Shown here piece by piece: positions 1 through 10,549 of a stretch of DNA of 64,000 bases. The stretch comes from Massospora cicadina. Its lineage: Eukaryota > Entomophthoromycota > Entomophthoromycetes > Entomophthorales > Entomophthoraceae. Location of the stretch: the NCBI GenBank assembly GCA_022478985.1, contig JAKSZP010005677.1:1-64000 (forward strand), read 5' to 3'. Within the stretch, counting starts at the first letter, position 1; each line of letters starts with the position of its first letter. The notes under the pieces are model-generated. The model saw only the letters and a list, made by a program, of their open reading frames with translations, had not been told where the DNA came from and ran no database searches. A program made the position numbers and the translations under genes.

Positions 1-1180
1 ATTACTCTGTGGGAGGCCACTCCAGTTGTTCTATGCCACTTCCAAACTTATACAATGCGAGATTTATATTCATCAGCTTGAATGCCATAAGGAGAACTAG
101 ACCATAATTTTAATGTTATTCTCAGAGTTTTGTTCATAAGGCCATATATCATATCCTACAAGTGGTATGACTAAATTGTCATGAAGTAGCTTAACAGATA
201 AGGCTTACTCAAACCCTGCATTCAAATATTGTTGATTTCTACAAGCAGCCTCCTTTTTTGTATGTGACAACAAGGAGTCCATTGTTAACAAAGGTGAAAT
301 GAGAGTAGAGCTTCTCTTTAGATTAGTATACTGGATGATGGAATATCCAGTTGCTAAGAGGGCCAGTTATGCCAAAATATGCTTCTTCTCCAATATTTCT
401 GGATTAAACGCCTTAACCAAATTGATGCCCTTCTTTAGTCACTACAACACCATTTACTAAAAATCAGCCTTACATAATACCAATCTCTGGAATGAGGAAC
501 TAGAGGGGTTTGAAGGGCCTAGAGGGCCCAAAATACCTAAAGTACCTGCAGATCTCAAGGGCATCTGGTTCTTTAATTCTAAATCCCAATAATTAAAGTA
601 AATTGTGGAAACAAGGCATCTAAACTGAATCTGTAGCTCGATGAGATCTAATAAAAAAAATTATAGCTTGGGAGTACAAGACCTATCTAGATAGGATCCC
701 CAGGATCTTAGAGTCATGCCTGATGCCCTTTCTGATGATATGAACAATTTCAGCACGTTTACTAGGCTCAATAACAAATTTATCTCACAACTTCTAAAAC
801 TTTACATGGTTTTGAGGCTTTCTTAAGCGTTATTATCAAAACCCTCATCTGATCTAATGTGTTGAAATACAATCTCTAAAGGATTAAATTACCCTCAAGG
901 CATCTTTCATTTCATAAACTGTCACTGGGGAAAGTTCAAGAGTATTTGGAAGGATTTTGATGATACTTGAATCAAAAGGTTTATTGAGACAATACATAAG
1001 TTAAAGATTTCTCATCCTGCACCTTCCCATTCTGTCTATACTCTCTCTATCCCTATTGTGATTATATCTAAACTAATTGCAAAAAATACTTACTTTGGGT
1101 CAAGAAATCATTGTTGGACATTTAACTTTGCAGCTTAAAAATAAGAATGTTTTAGGTCGAGTTCCACCAAAAAAGGGAAA
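1..1180. other. Unassigned AT-rich sequence upstream of LTR E
   Basis: No open frame of useful length and no recognisable domain on either strand. Short open stretches occur on the plus strand around 280-640 and 690-1080, but I could not match them to a protein family. This is probably older decayed repeat or the target into which Gypsy E inserted. Confidence 0.4.
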
Positions 1181-1799
1181 TGTCAGCCATTTTCAATTCC
1201 CTGATGCCATTATGAGCGATTCTAATGAAAATGTTGATGAGAACGGCCAAAAGACCCTGGCTGATTTTTGGTGGAACCCCGTAAACTGGGGTAACACCAG
1301 TTCAAAACCCACACAGGCACTTTCTGTAAAAACAATCAATCAATTTTGCTAATTGCTTAATGGACCTTGTGGAAACCAGCGGAAGGTGCTCCTCCAACCA
1401 GCACCAAGTCATTCACCACACCTGCGCAGGGGCCACCCCCTTTTATAGGGGTGGCGGCAGTCCCCTGAGGTGAGAATAATTTCTCAAGAGGTGATTGGTT
1501 GGGGTACATCAAAACCCTGCTGCATGGGTATATTCTGCCCCAAAACCCCAACGTCCATTTTACCAAAATAGCTAACTTTTCCCCAAAATCTGATAGGATT
1601 GACACCCATATTACCTAAATTGGAAAGCACCAAAGCTATCCCAAACCTATCCCCAAATCCCTTCAACCTTAAAAAATAGTATAGATACAAATCATCTAAT
1701 ATTGGAAAGATATCACTTTTTTGCTTACCCCACGCTTCTTTTAAAGTTATAAAAAACTCAATTTTATATTAGCGTTTATTATTTTTATTTAAAATTTTT
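1181..1799 (+). repeat. 5' LTR of Gypsy E
   Basis: Begins TGTCAGCC and is followed directly by a TGG-starting primer-binding-like site. The same unit occurs reversed at 60884-61515, where it begins TGTTGGCC and again ends next to TGGGATCC. Homology runs the full length (a shared CAAAAGACCCTGGCTGATT block, a GC-rich hairpin block, and a shared GATAGG block), and lengths are 619 and 632 bp. A canonical TATA sequence (CTATAAAAGGGGG) is conserved in both copies, but on the strand opposite to the coding direction. It lies in a short inverted repeat (CCACCCC/GGGGTGG). Confidence 0.75.
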
Positions 1800-1800
1800 G

Positions 1801-1818
1801 TGGGATCCATTGGCATTA
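1801..1818 (+). other. Primer-binding site of Gypsy E
   Basis: TGGGATCCATTGGCATTA abuts the LTR end and starts with TGG, as expected for pairing to a tRNA CCA end. The E-family LTR at 60884 is followed on the minus strand by TGGGATCCAATGGCATTA. I cannot assign the tRNA. It differs from the primer site shared by Gypsy A, B, C and D. Confidence 0.55.
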
Positions 1819-2660
1819 GCACCAGCAAGCGCCTAAATATCTGAATTCCTACAAGAATCACCTTCTTTTTGTATGCTTATGAGAGTTTGATTTAGAAGCT
1901 AAGGACTGACATACAGTGAAGAATTACTATTATTGTATAGCACAGCCCATAATATAATACCTATCATATAAAAGATTTCCAAACCTTTGTAAAAGTCCTC
2001 ACCACCCTAGTCTAGGAGTTTTTTTGAACAAACCTTGGCTAATTAGAAGCAGGCGTTCAGGTTATCTTTAAACAAAGGAGAAGTCTCATGGAGTTCACCA
2101 GTTGATTCTATGCTTAAGAATAGCCTATGGTTACCAGGAACCAAATCACACTAGAAGTTTATATAATCTCTGTTGTTCTGCCTTAGGATCTTATCCTGAG
2201 ATCCAACTACATATGATAAGTTGCAAGTGTAACTTCACCTGTATCTGAGAAATCAAAGAAGCTCTAAATGAGATTCCAGCATCCACCTTAAGTCCAAAGA
2301 CCCCTTCCTCAGTCTCCCCCAGCTGGCCTTGTATTCACGTTGCTTAGAACAAGGAGAATAATAAAACTCAATGAATTTATTGTAATGGATTTCGCCATAA
2401 CGCCAAGAACTATTGAAAAAATCTTGATGAAGAGACGAAAAGAGGAAAGCCATTATGAAGGATGAGAGCTACATGTTGACATCCCTGTACTACCCTAACA
2501 ACCCTTGATGACACTTTCTGAGTCCAATTTTCTTTACTTAAGTTGGATGAGTTATTGTTATTTGATAATTTAGAATTTGATAAATTCTTACTCTTCTTTA
2601 GATATTTTTCTTTTGTTTCTTACCTTACAATTCAATTTGGGAGCTTAGTAACACATGTTG
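1819..2660 (+). pseudogene. Gypsy E gag-like leader, decayed
   Basis: Lies between the primer-binding site and the protease, where gag is expected. Translation shows only short open pieces, for example a basic stretch around 2390-2455 (IEKILMKRRKEE). No CCHC knuckle is recognisable. The first codons match the E-family copy at 60641-60883 (both read close to GSxGIxTS). Assignment rests on position and on that similarity. Confidence 0.4.
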
Positions 2661-2689
2661 CTCTTTAAGTTCATAAGGTTTTTATTCAT

Positions 2690-3060
2690 GTAATTTTTGA
2701 CACTGGCTCCCTTATGAAGATTATCTCGTCAAAATTGATGAAACGCATCAAGATAGCTATTTAATTACCCCACTATATGGAGTATGGTATGGCGAGACAA
2801 CAGTGTACTTGATCCATTGGGCTACTCCTTGTTACCTATACGTTTTGGCAAATGTTCACTGAATACTTCAGCAGTTTCTCTAAATAATGCCAGTTACAAA
2901 CTCCTCCCAGGATCCAGTTTCTCCGCATCTTTTCTGCCATTGTACACTACAATGGCTGGTTATTATCCCTATTGGTGTATAGATTTTTACTGACCTTTAA
3001 TACATTTTAAGATGCTAAGTCAGAGTTCAAATCTTAGGCCTGCCTCTTGTAAAATAAAAA
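2690..3060 (+). pseudogene. Gypsy E aspartic protease, broken
   Basis: The retropepsin active-site motif is visible as VIFDTGSLMKIIS from about 2690, followed by stops. A frame starting near 2784 carries the C-terminal part (YKLLPGSSF, the position of the usual DILLG-type motif). Such a protease cleaves Gag-Pol in the particle. Stops and frameshifts make it inactive. Confidence 0.6.
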
Positions 3061-3589
3061 TCAGATTATTAAGGTCAAATACCATATGAGGTGATCTTAT
3101 ATGTGTTATACCCCCTCTTGGTAAAAAAACAGGAGGACATGCCTATCTACTTACCAAAATTGACTACAATACTACCCAAGTCCCAGTCTATTGTCAACAC
3201 CATGATACATGTCAATATTCTGCTAAGACACTTAATAAAGATATGAGGCGTGAAATACCCATCCTTAATGGAAGTCCTGACCTGTCAAAAGGTTTTAAAT
3301 CTTGCTTATGCTGGGTCCATGTCATTGTTGCTGACAAACCTAAACAATAGATCCATGACAGTGGAACCTAATACTCCAGCCGTTTATCTTTGTTTACTGC
3401 ATGTAGAAAATGATCAGGGATGTGCGTAGCTTTGGGAGTCTATTAATAATTGGTCTAATTCCTCCTTTGGTAACATTATTAGATGACTTTACTGGCATAG
3501 GTTAACCATTGAACAATGGAACCAAGTTTAGCAGTTGGTAGAACAGTACTCCACCTTTTTCTCAATCTCACCCTATGACTTTGGAAAAA

Positions 3590-4225
3590 TGAATGGCGTC
3601 CCACATCATGTTGAGACTGTAGACGCTAAACCTATCTGATACCCATTCTATGGGAAGAGCGAGGTCAAAGAAGCTCAGTTAGTTGTTGATCTCAGACAGT
3701 AAATGAGAGATGTATTGCCCGTTCCTTCCTGTAGCCCTTGGGCCTCTCCTCTATTAATTGTTCTGAATAAAGATTGCAGCCATAAGGTGGTGGTTGACTA
3801 TAAAAGGCTCAACTCTATTTACTAAAAATAAATAGCTGTTTATTGCCCTTGATCAATGACTTCCACAGCTTTCTTTCCAGGCTCTAATATTTTTCTGCAA
3901 GGGAGCTTGCCAGAATATACTGGAAAGTAGAGTTAGAACCTGAAGATTAATCAAAGTGCGCGCCGATTGCTAATGATGGACTTTTTGAGCTGACTTGGAT
4001 GTTCCAAGGTCTCTGTAACTCACCCACCACATTTTATTGCTTTATAGACGAAATACTGGGAGACTTATAATTTCCTGTGTTATTGTCTACCTTGACAACA
4101 GTGCTGTATTTTTACAAACTTTCAATTGCTATCTGGAGAACCTCCAAGAAGCTTTGATACTCTTCAAAAAACCTTTATTAATCTCAAGACCTTAAATTTT
4201 ATTCTTTTAAATCCAAGATGAAATT
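3590..4225 (+). pseudogene. Gypsy E reverse transcriptase, N-terminal and palm part
   Basis: Recognisable RT blocks in order: SPWASPLLIV near 3735, VVVDYKRLNSI near 3790, LFELTWMFQGLCNSPTTF near 3990-4040, and the catalytic block VYLDN at 4085-4099. The usual YxDD reads YLDN (GAC-AAC), a likely loss of function. Several in-frame stops. The reading runs into the palindrome at 4225, where it carries the connection segment with HNVPKRGINP. Confidence 0.75.
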
Positions 4226-4410
4226 ACTTGAGCACAATGTCCCAAAGCGAGGGATAAACCCATTTCTGACAAAGTTGGCCTAGTCAAAAGTGTGTCACGC
4301 CCCAAAGCATCAGTGATATCACTGATGCTTTGGGGCGTGACACACTTTTGACTAGGCCAACTTTGTCAGAAATGGGTTTATCCCTCGCTTTGGGACATTG
4401 TGCTCAAGTA
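4225..4410. repeat. Perfect 186 bp palindrome without spacer
   Basis: The 93 bp from 4225 to 4317 are followed at once by their exact reverse complement, 4318-4410, centred on GTGAT|ATCAC. I checked the arms base by base and found no mismatch. The left arm reads in frame with the RT connection domain, so it is the native copy and the right arm is an inverted duplicate. The RT reading resumes right after the right arm (FQGMVDL). Confidence 0.95.
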
Positions 4411-4960
4411 TTTCAAGGCATGGTGGATTTATTGTCGCCAGGTTATTCCTCTGGTTGCTGACCTAGTTAATCCTATTGTCAATATTCTGCAGAAATATTC
4501 CTAATAAAATCTTAGCTAATCATGATCAGGCCTTAAATATTTTAATAATGCCCTCTGTAGAAAGCCTATCCTTGTTAATCAGTAGTTTGATTGGCCCTTT
4601 ATGCTGTTTACAGACACCAGCAATGTGCTTTTGGGGCTATCTTAGCGCAACATATATGAAAATTAAGTCAACCATCCTGTAGCATATTACAGCAAGTCTT
4701 CAAGAAAGTTCAAATGGAACTACATTGTTAATGAATGTTAAATTATCTAGTCTACTGGCGATTAAGCATGTTTTCATACTTATATCATCTTGCACTTTAA
4801 GGTCATTACCAAAAAATGTCTTGCATGATAATTACAACAGATGAAAATACTGATGGATAATTAGCGAGATGGGTGCTACAATTGCATATTTACGATTTTC
4901 CCTCTATTCCTCATTCAGGAGCAATCCATCTAAATTCTATTGGGCTTTAAAGGACGCCAG
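4411..4960 (+). pseudogene. Gypsy E RT thumb and RNase H, decayed
   Basis: After the palindrome the reading resumes with FQGMVDLLSP and VADLVNPIVNILQKY (counterpart of the FLGMVNYYRRFI region). RNase H follows, with LFTDTSNVLLGL near 4610 (expected FTDAS) and the HPVAYYSKS type block near 4680. Several frameshifts and stops. Confidence 0.6.
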
Positions 4961-4999
4961 TGCTAGCTGTTTTAGTGCTTGAAGAGAACCAATCATAAA

Positions 5000-5615
5000 A
5001 ATTTAGTTGGTCGACTAAAAATGCAAACTTGAGACCTTTGAGACTCAAGCTGAGTTTTTGAATATATCCAAAGGCACCCTGATCAAAGAGGTGATGCTAT
5101 ACAAGAAAGTTGCATGAAAGTGGATCCCCTACATATGCCTTCTTCCAGTACTGCTGTCAACCTTAAAGTACATTCAACTGTGGGAATGGAGTGGTAAAGA
5201 AGTAACACAAGTGATTGAGAAAATTCTTTTATCTGGATTTGATGGTTGAGACCATTTAAGAAGTCAATAAACCATTTTACTTTTTGTACACAGGATTGGG
5301 ACAGACTCAGTATCATCAAGTGGTGTCTCTATCAAGCCCTCATAATGTTGGCTGTGCTGATGTGGGTGCCCTTAGCCCACCAGTTTGCATGGCCTTAAGT
5401 ATATCCTACTAAATGTAGATCACTTGACTAAATGGGTTGAAGTGATCTCTATTCTGGCTGAATTGGAAAAGATAAAGCCAATCTCTATTTAAATCAGATT
5501 TTGCTCAACACAGATGCCCACAAACCTTACCTTTGGACAATGGACTCAACTTCACCTTTCAAGAAGTTCTAAACCTAACTTTTCTATTTGGTACTAAACA
5601 AAAAAAATTTCCCGT
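5000..5615 (+). pseudogene. Gypsy E integrase, first half
   Basis: NVDHLTKWVEVISI near 5410-5455 is the start of the integrase catalytic core, and LDNGLNFTF near 5535-5560 is the block around the second catalytic Asp. The reading stops after FLFGTKQKKFP near 5610, where LINE alpha is inserted. The remainder of the core and the C-terminal module appear from about 19211. Confidence 0.65.
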
Positions 5616-5678
5616 TGAAATCACAAATTGTAATCAGTTTGATAAAAACCTAGTAAGTTTGACAATACATACGGGGAG

Positions 5679-6131
5679 ATGAGTGTGCACCCAATGCCTG
5701 GTAAAGGGTTGGGAAAGTGTGGTGAGAGGCATACGGTCAGTTTTACACCATCCAAAGTTATAAAACGTCCCAGCGACATTGATGGCAAAAACAAAAATAA
5801 AACAGTGGTGAGTATCTCGCTAGAAATTTTAGCATGGAAAGCAAAGTGCAACAAGTACATCAAAACAACGCACTCTCAGCCCCTGTTATTAGAGAAGAAT
5901 GTAATTCGAGTTTGTTTGACTATAAATTTAATGGCGCTGTGGGAGAAGTTCTGTGATGATTTGCACAAGTATTCCCCAGATGTCATGTGCATCAGACTGC
6001 ATTCAATTACCTGGTGTTGGTTGACCCTAGGATTTAAAACCGTGCAAGAAGTGAATGCCGCTGCACATGAACACATGATGGTTGACCTCCCAAATGGCCA
6101 ACGGGTGGTCAAAACAAAGCACACACTTTGA
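5679..6131 (+). pseudogene. LINE alpha ORF1, N-terminal part (150 aa still open)
   Basis: A 150-codon open frame from an ATG, with no known domain. It holds a basic stretch after the start (SKVIKRPSD, GKNKNK). I assign it to LINE ORF1 because it lies directly upstream of the beta1 insertion. After beta1 the sequence resumes with an ORF1-type zinc-knuckle protein on the same strand, followed by the endonuclease-RT. LINE ORF1 proteins bind the element RNA. The alternative, an unrelated small host gene, is less likely given the repeats on both sides. Stops follow soon after 6131. Confidence 0.45.
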
Positions 6132-6272
6132 CTAAATCAAATCAGATTTTTTTCTAACTTTTGATTTTCTCCCCATAACGTTGAAACGTCAAGTCCAAGA
6201 GCGCCATCTCTCACAGGGGCTTCAACATTTATGGGGAACTATACTCATTTTAAAATGTAGAAATTCACTATT

Positions 6273-8197
6273 AAGGAAACTTCTCTTTCCACTTGGTATA
6301 ACTTTCTGAGTAAATTATATGGAAAACAAGAAAGAAATTTTAATCGCCTACTGTAGTTTTGCTCTAATGCTCTCATATTTTCTGCCAACTGCTCCGGTGT
6401 GGGGCAGCAGTGAAACTCCCCCCGCCATTATCCATCCAGCAGGAAAATGCACTTAAACCGGCTCGCCCAGTCATACCAAACCCCTGGGATGATTCATTCC
6501 TCCCAAGGATCTCCACGCCCACCTCACTTGTACCCAAGCGGTATCTCGCTGCCCCATGGTGCTCCCCCAGAGCAACATGCGCAACAGACTAAGGGTTGAC
6601 TATGGTAAACTATTCCCATACCATGACCAAGCCATTATTGAAATGGCACAGGTGGTGATGATACCCACTGGATTTATCAATTTCTGCCCCTACAAGGGAT
6701 ATTTTGACCTCAGTTTCACCTGCGAAGTCAACGCTGCCACTGCAGCAACTGTGCCCTTGGTATTCCAGGGCACCCCTCTCCCCACAATTTAGACCTGGCT
6801 CCCAGAGGATACCACTTTGGTGGTCCAGTTTGCTGGTTTGCCCACCCACCTCCCCCCCCCCAAAGTGCTCCATCAGGAGCTGATGGACGGTTTGGCAGTC
6901 TGTGGCTCCAACCCCATCTTACAATTTGTGGTCCCAAATGGGGCTACACGCCTCACTGGGCCTTAGGCATATGACACGATCAGCACTAAATTTAGTAAAT
7001 ATGCTGTTTTGATTCCCCCTCGCGCCATCATTCCTTCTGCCCCCAACCATCTGTTTTGGGCCCATTTCAAAGGGCGGGTGGACAATCTGCCCATCCTGTT
7101 TTGAGCTGGACCACTCAAAATGCAAGTGCCCCTCCTTAGTTAATTCCAATGGATCCAATTTTTTGCCCGCCAACCCCCAATTCACCGCCCACCCCACGCT
7201 AGTTCCAGCATGGGGTATGATCCTACCTCCACCTCTCCCAAAGCCTGTTGCTGCAGCTGCACCTGAAGTCATCAATCATACTCCTCCTCTCCCCAGTGCC
7301 ACAAACTCTCCACCCAATTAAGCACAGGATTGGAACCCAGTTTGATCCCATGCATCCTCCAAATAATGAATCAATCCTCAACCATATGCCAATTCGTCAA
7401 TTCAATTCAACCAGAGCCCATAGTAGTTTTTGGATGAAATCAACGAATCAGGTAATATCATTGAAAAAACATCTCTGCAAGTTGACCGATTCTGCAATGC
7501 AAATGTGACGCTGAATTCCCCCTTCATTTATATGCCCCACAGCCAAATGCCAAATCATTCTACAGTGACCACCAGCTTGCAGTAGTGGCTGACACACCGG
7601 ATTGTCATCCCCTCTGCAAAGCTGCTGCCAAATCAGTAGCAATGTCACAGGAGGAACTCCACCTCCTGTTATCCCCATAAATCTTAGTCCAAAAAGTAAG
7701 ATTAATATGAATCAATTGCACAAAAATGTCAACGACGCTATCCAGAACGTGGTAACTGTAGCACGGAATACAAAAGCTAAAGTATCCAAGCGAATATTGC
7801 ACATTTGTTAAACTACCAGACGCCCGCATTAAAGCCAAAAAAGCTTTAGCCAAATATATCACTGCCAGATTTTGTAGTTGGCAGTTTTTTGTAAATACCA
7901 ATCATTAAAGATATTAAACACATGCCGCTGATGACCTGACGCCCTTGCTATCTTCCTTGACATGTACCCTAATCTGGGATGAAGAAGCTGCTGCCAAAGA
8001 TGAGCCCCCTGATTCCCCCTCCCCTTCTGCCATGGAGGGATAAGATGTCTCCGCTGCCCACCTGGTTGGTTGTTTCATTTGGTGTGATTCATTCAATCTG
8101 CTCATTAGGGCGTTTATTTTGAATCAATTAATGTTAGTTTTAGTTTTATCTTTTAGTTCGGTAATGTCTGTCCCCTGGTTGGCTTACCTTAGTTAAA
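6273..8197 (+). mobile_element. Beta1 element, copy 1: RT-less non-LTR element
   Basis: About 1.93 kb, homologous over its whole length to the minus-strand copy at 49908-51821 (1.91 kb). Both end at the same 3' point (GCTTACCTYARTTAAA). It encodes a CCHC protein and nothing resembling an endonuclease or RT. A short degenerate duplication ending in CACTATT flanks it (to 6272 on the left, to 8213 on the right). Inserted into LINE alpha ORF1 in the same orientation. Confidence 0.7.
6410..7890 (+). pseudogene. Beta1 zinc-knuckle (gag/ORF1-type) protein, copy 1
   Basis: Spread over several frames by frameshifts. Visible blocks in order: an N-terminal part with YGKLFPYHDQAIIEMAQ near 6600-6650; FINFCPYKGYFDL near 6680; a strand-helix block VVQFAGLP near 6820 that could be RRM-like; a zinc knuckle CPSCFELDHSKCKC at 7088-7129 (CX2CX4HX4C, complete); a proline-rich linker; and a C-terminal helical part with KLPDARIKAKKALAKYI near 7815-7860. 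The expected role is binding element RNA, as for other LINE ORF1 proteins. No catalytic domain. Confidence 0.65.
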
Positions 8198-8213
8198 TTT
8201 AAGATCCACTATT

Positions 8214-9107
8214 TTGCCAGATCTTAGCACAGGCAAAGCAATTGTGGTGCACACCCCATCCGCATTAATTGAAGAAGACTTGACTCAAATTCCGCACACT
8301 GGTGTTCTTAGTATGATGGGCAGGATACCCGCCCATTTCACGTTACAGTAGATAGCGCACCCCCTATCTGCACCTATTGTTGTGCTTTTGGTCATAAAGC
8401 ACAACCCTGCCCATTCCAGAGAGGGCACCATTCATCATGAAGTTCTCCCAGAGTCAATGGGAAGTGCTGACGCACATTATGACCCACCATTGACAACAAT
8501 GCTGCCTTTCCACGGGTGCACAGGTGTGTTTATTTCAGGTTAAATCTGTGTCCCACAAGAGCTCAAGAAAGCCAAAAAAAAAAATGCCATAAAGCAGCAG
8601 CCAAAGCGGCTGCTATTGCACCGTCCACAATCCCGCCTGCCCAGACTCAGGCTGACATTGCATCATTTTCCGCTGTTGCAGAACAAAATTTTGTCCACAA
8701 AACAAATTGGGCCAACAACCTGCAGACCAGCTATTTAAGGTGCGTGCATCCATGCAAGTCCACTGAGCACTTATTAAAGCTGACTCTAAACCCAGCCTTC
8801 CCAAGTTTTTGTCAACTACCAATGGTGCACCTCAGAAGCAACTCAATGCAAAAAATTAGTCGAGGAAACAAACCAAAAACTGCTAAGATTTTCAAAGAAC
8901 TTGACATCACCCCTAAGAATGCCTATTACTTAGTTGCTTCTTTCACTTGCAACCAAGTTAAGGCGCGTGCCAATGCAATTGAGCAGGAAGAGCAATGGGG
9001 CCCTTCCCATTGCACCTAAGGTATGATGGGGGTCTCCCTCACTATAGAGGCGTTGAACATCGCTGGACTCAAGGAATCGCCACCCAAGCTAGAAAACTAT
9101 GTTTCTT
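8214..9107 (+). pseudogene. LINE alpha ORF1, C-terminal part with zinc knuckle
   Basis: Begins right after the beta1 insertion with VVHTPSALIEEDLTQIPHTG near 8245-8300. It then carries a complete CX2CX4HX4C knuckle (CTYCCAFGHKAQPC, 8369-8410). A long open stretch (8516-9019) holds a basic Ala/Lys-rich segment (KKKCHKAAAKAAA), then SFSAVAEQNF and KELDITPKNAYYL. It differs in sequence from the beta knuckle. Frameshifts lie near 8440-8520, and the reading is cut at 9107 by the beta2 fragment. Confidence 0.6.
9089..9107. repeat. Target-site duplication of the 345 bp beta2 fragment
   Basis: CTAGAAAACTATGTTTCTT here and CTAGAAAACTGTGTTTCTT at 9453-9471: 18 of 19 bases match. On the element's sense strand the duplication begins with AAG, as expected for APE-type nicking in T-rich DNA. 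Confidence 0.85.
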
Positions 9108-9452
9108 TTTTAGTACTAGTGGTGCCCAACCCAAAAGGGGGATCCGCCATGCATCTTATTTGCAAACGGGACAAACAAAGGGATTGATAATTTAAAAAAA
9201 AATCCTAATATAGCCCCTAGGTTATCAGCCTAGGAAGCCATATTAGATGGCGAGGAGGCTTTGGGGAAACTTTTGTCCGGTGCCCACTTTAGCTGGCAGA
9301 CCATGGCGGACAGCATTGGGGTGGGAGAATCAGCGACATGGGGCATAAGGAGGTATAGTTGGGGGTTTTATTCATTAATGAGACTGGCGGCATCCATTGC
9401 CTCAACGTATTGAGCAAGTTGATGCTTAGCAAAAATGATGAGAGCCAGCATA
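9108..9452 (-). mobile_element. 5'-truncated beta2 element, 345 bp, antisense in LINE alpha
   Basis: Minus strand. It carries the last part of the beta2 reading (QLAQYVEAMD, YLLMPHVADS) and then a 3' tail ending GGGTTGGGCACCACTAGTAC with A's. The same 3' end closes the long copies at 48293 and 57556. Flanked by a 19 bp TSD. The intermediate size links the 1.9 kb copies with the 18-50 bp micro-insertions. Confidence 0.8.
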
Positions 9453-9471
9453 CTAGAAAACTGTGTTTCTT

Positions 9472-10450
9472 AAAAAACAAATTACCTGTGGACATCTAGG
9501 CTTTTCAGGAATCTCACTGTCCACATGGTGCCAAGGACACATGTGCAACCACGCTCCTCCCCTTCCTTTCTTTTTGGTCGTCACACTGTTGGGTCATATA
9601 CATGTGAACCATAGTTTTAAGTTTTTATCTAAACATACATTTCTCGATGGTCATGTACTGGTCATGTCCTTTTCATGGGACGCGGAATTGCACACAAAAG
9701 TTAGTGTTTACACTCTGACCTGTGGATGGGTTCACCGCGATTTCCTCTTGGCCATGGATTACTTCCTCTTCCCCCTAATTCCTTCGTTTTGGGCGACTTG
9801 AACTGCTGGGCCAACCCAACCACCAACCGCTGGCCTTCAGCACCTGCCCCCCACAGGGGCACATCAAACTCCACATCCTAAAAGTCACCTTTGGGCTTTT
9901 TGATACCCTCCCCAAGCATGCGCCGCTGCTACCCAACATGTCATATCCCCATGTGCACAATGGCAAGCTGTGTTATATGTCAATTATAGATTTCTTTCAT
10001 GACTCATTGAAATTTCGCCCTTAAATCTCGCGCTTCACAACAATGAAAATAGATTTTTCTAACAAAAGGATGATGTTGATGTCCTTTGCTCTGTCAAGCC
10101 TGGTGGCACAGGCGCCAAAGTGGAGTAAACTTTGCCCAGATGAAATAACGTCGCCCATGTTTTCAGCCTGGGTAAACACCAAAACTTTGGCGCAGGAGTT
10201 CGCTGCTTCGTTCTGTGCTGATCCACTTTTGGCATGGTCAACCTTCAAAGAAAACACCATCCTTCAGACATGCCACAAACGTTGTGGTGCTCTATGGATG
10301 CCTCGGCAGTCATTAAGTGCACCAAGTGGAGGTAAACCACCTGGAGACTAATGCCCGCACTGCAGGGTACTGACCTGCTTGAGGTTTTAAGTGGGCATAA
10401 GTGTCTTCATGTCTCAACGCGCTGGTAAGACAATGCATACATTGCGTTCT
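9472..10450 (+). pseudogene. LINE alpha ORF2, endonuclease domain
   Basis: An APE-type endonuclease relic upstream of the RT on the same strand. The clearest block is FVLGDLNCWANPTTNRW at about 9787-9837, where GDLN is the conserved metal/phosphate-binding GDxN motif. This enzyme nicks target DNA to prime reverse transcription. Stops and frameshifts are dense, and the reading continues across the TSD of the beta2 fragment. Confidence 0.6.
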
Positions 10451-10549
10451 TGTTCAGTATAAGCCATAATATATCACAGCGGGTGAAACATGCTCTGCCT
10501 AATTTTTCTGAAAAATTTTTTCTCCTTGACAGAGCTTGGCCTGCACAAA

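Noticed and set aside
1357..1690. Minus-strand open frames in LTR E as genes
   Set aside because: They lie wholly in the LTR, and the copy at 60884-61515 does not keep the frames.
5621..6131. Possible host genes from several 80-150 codon open frames
   Set aside because: Frames overlap on both strands, lie inside LINE sequence, and show no known domain or intron pattern.
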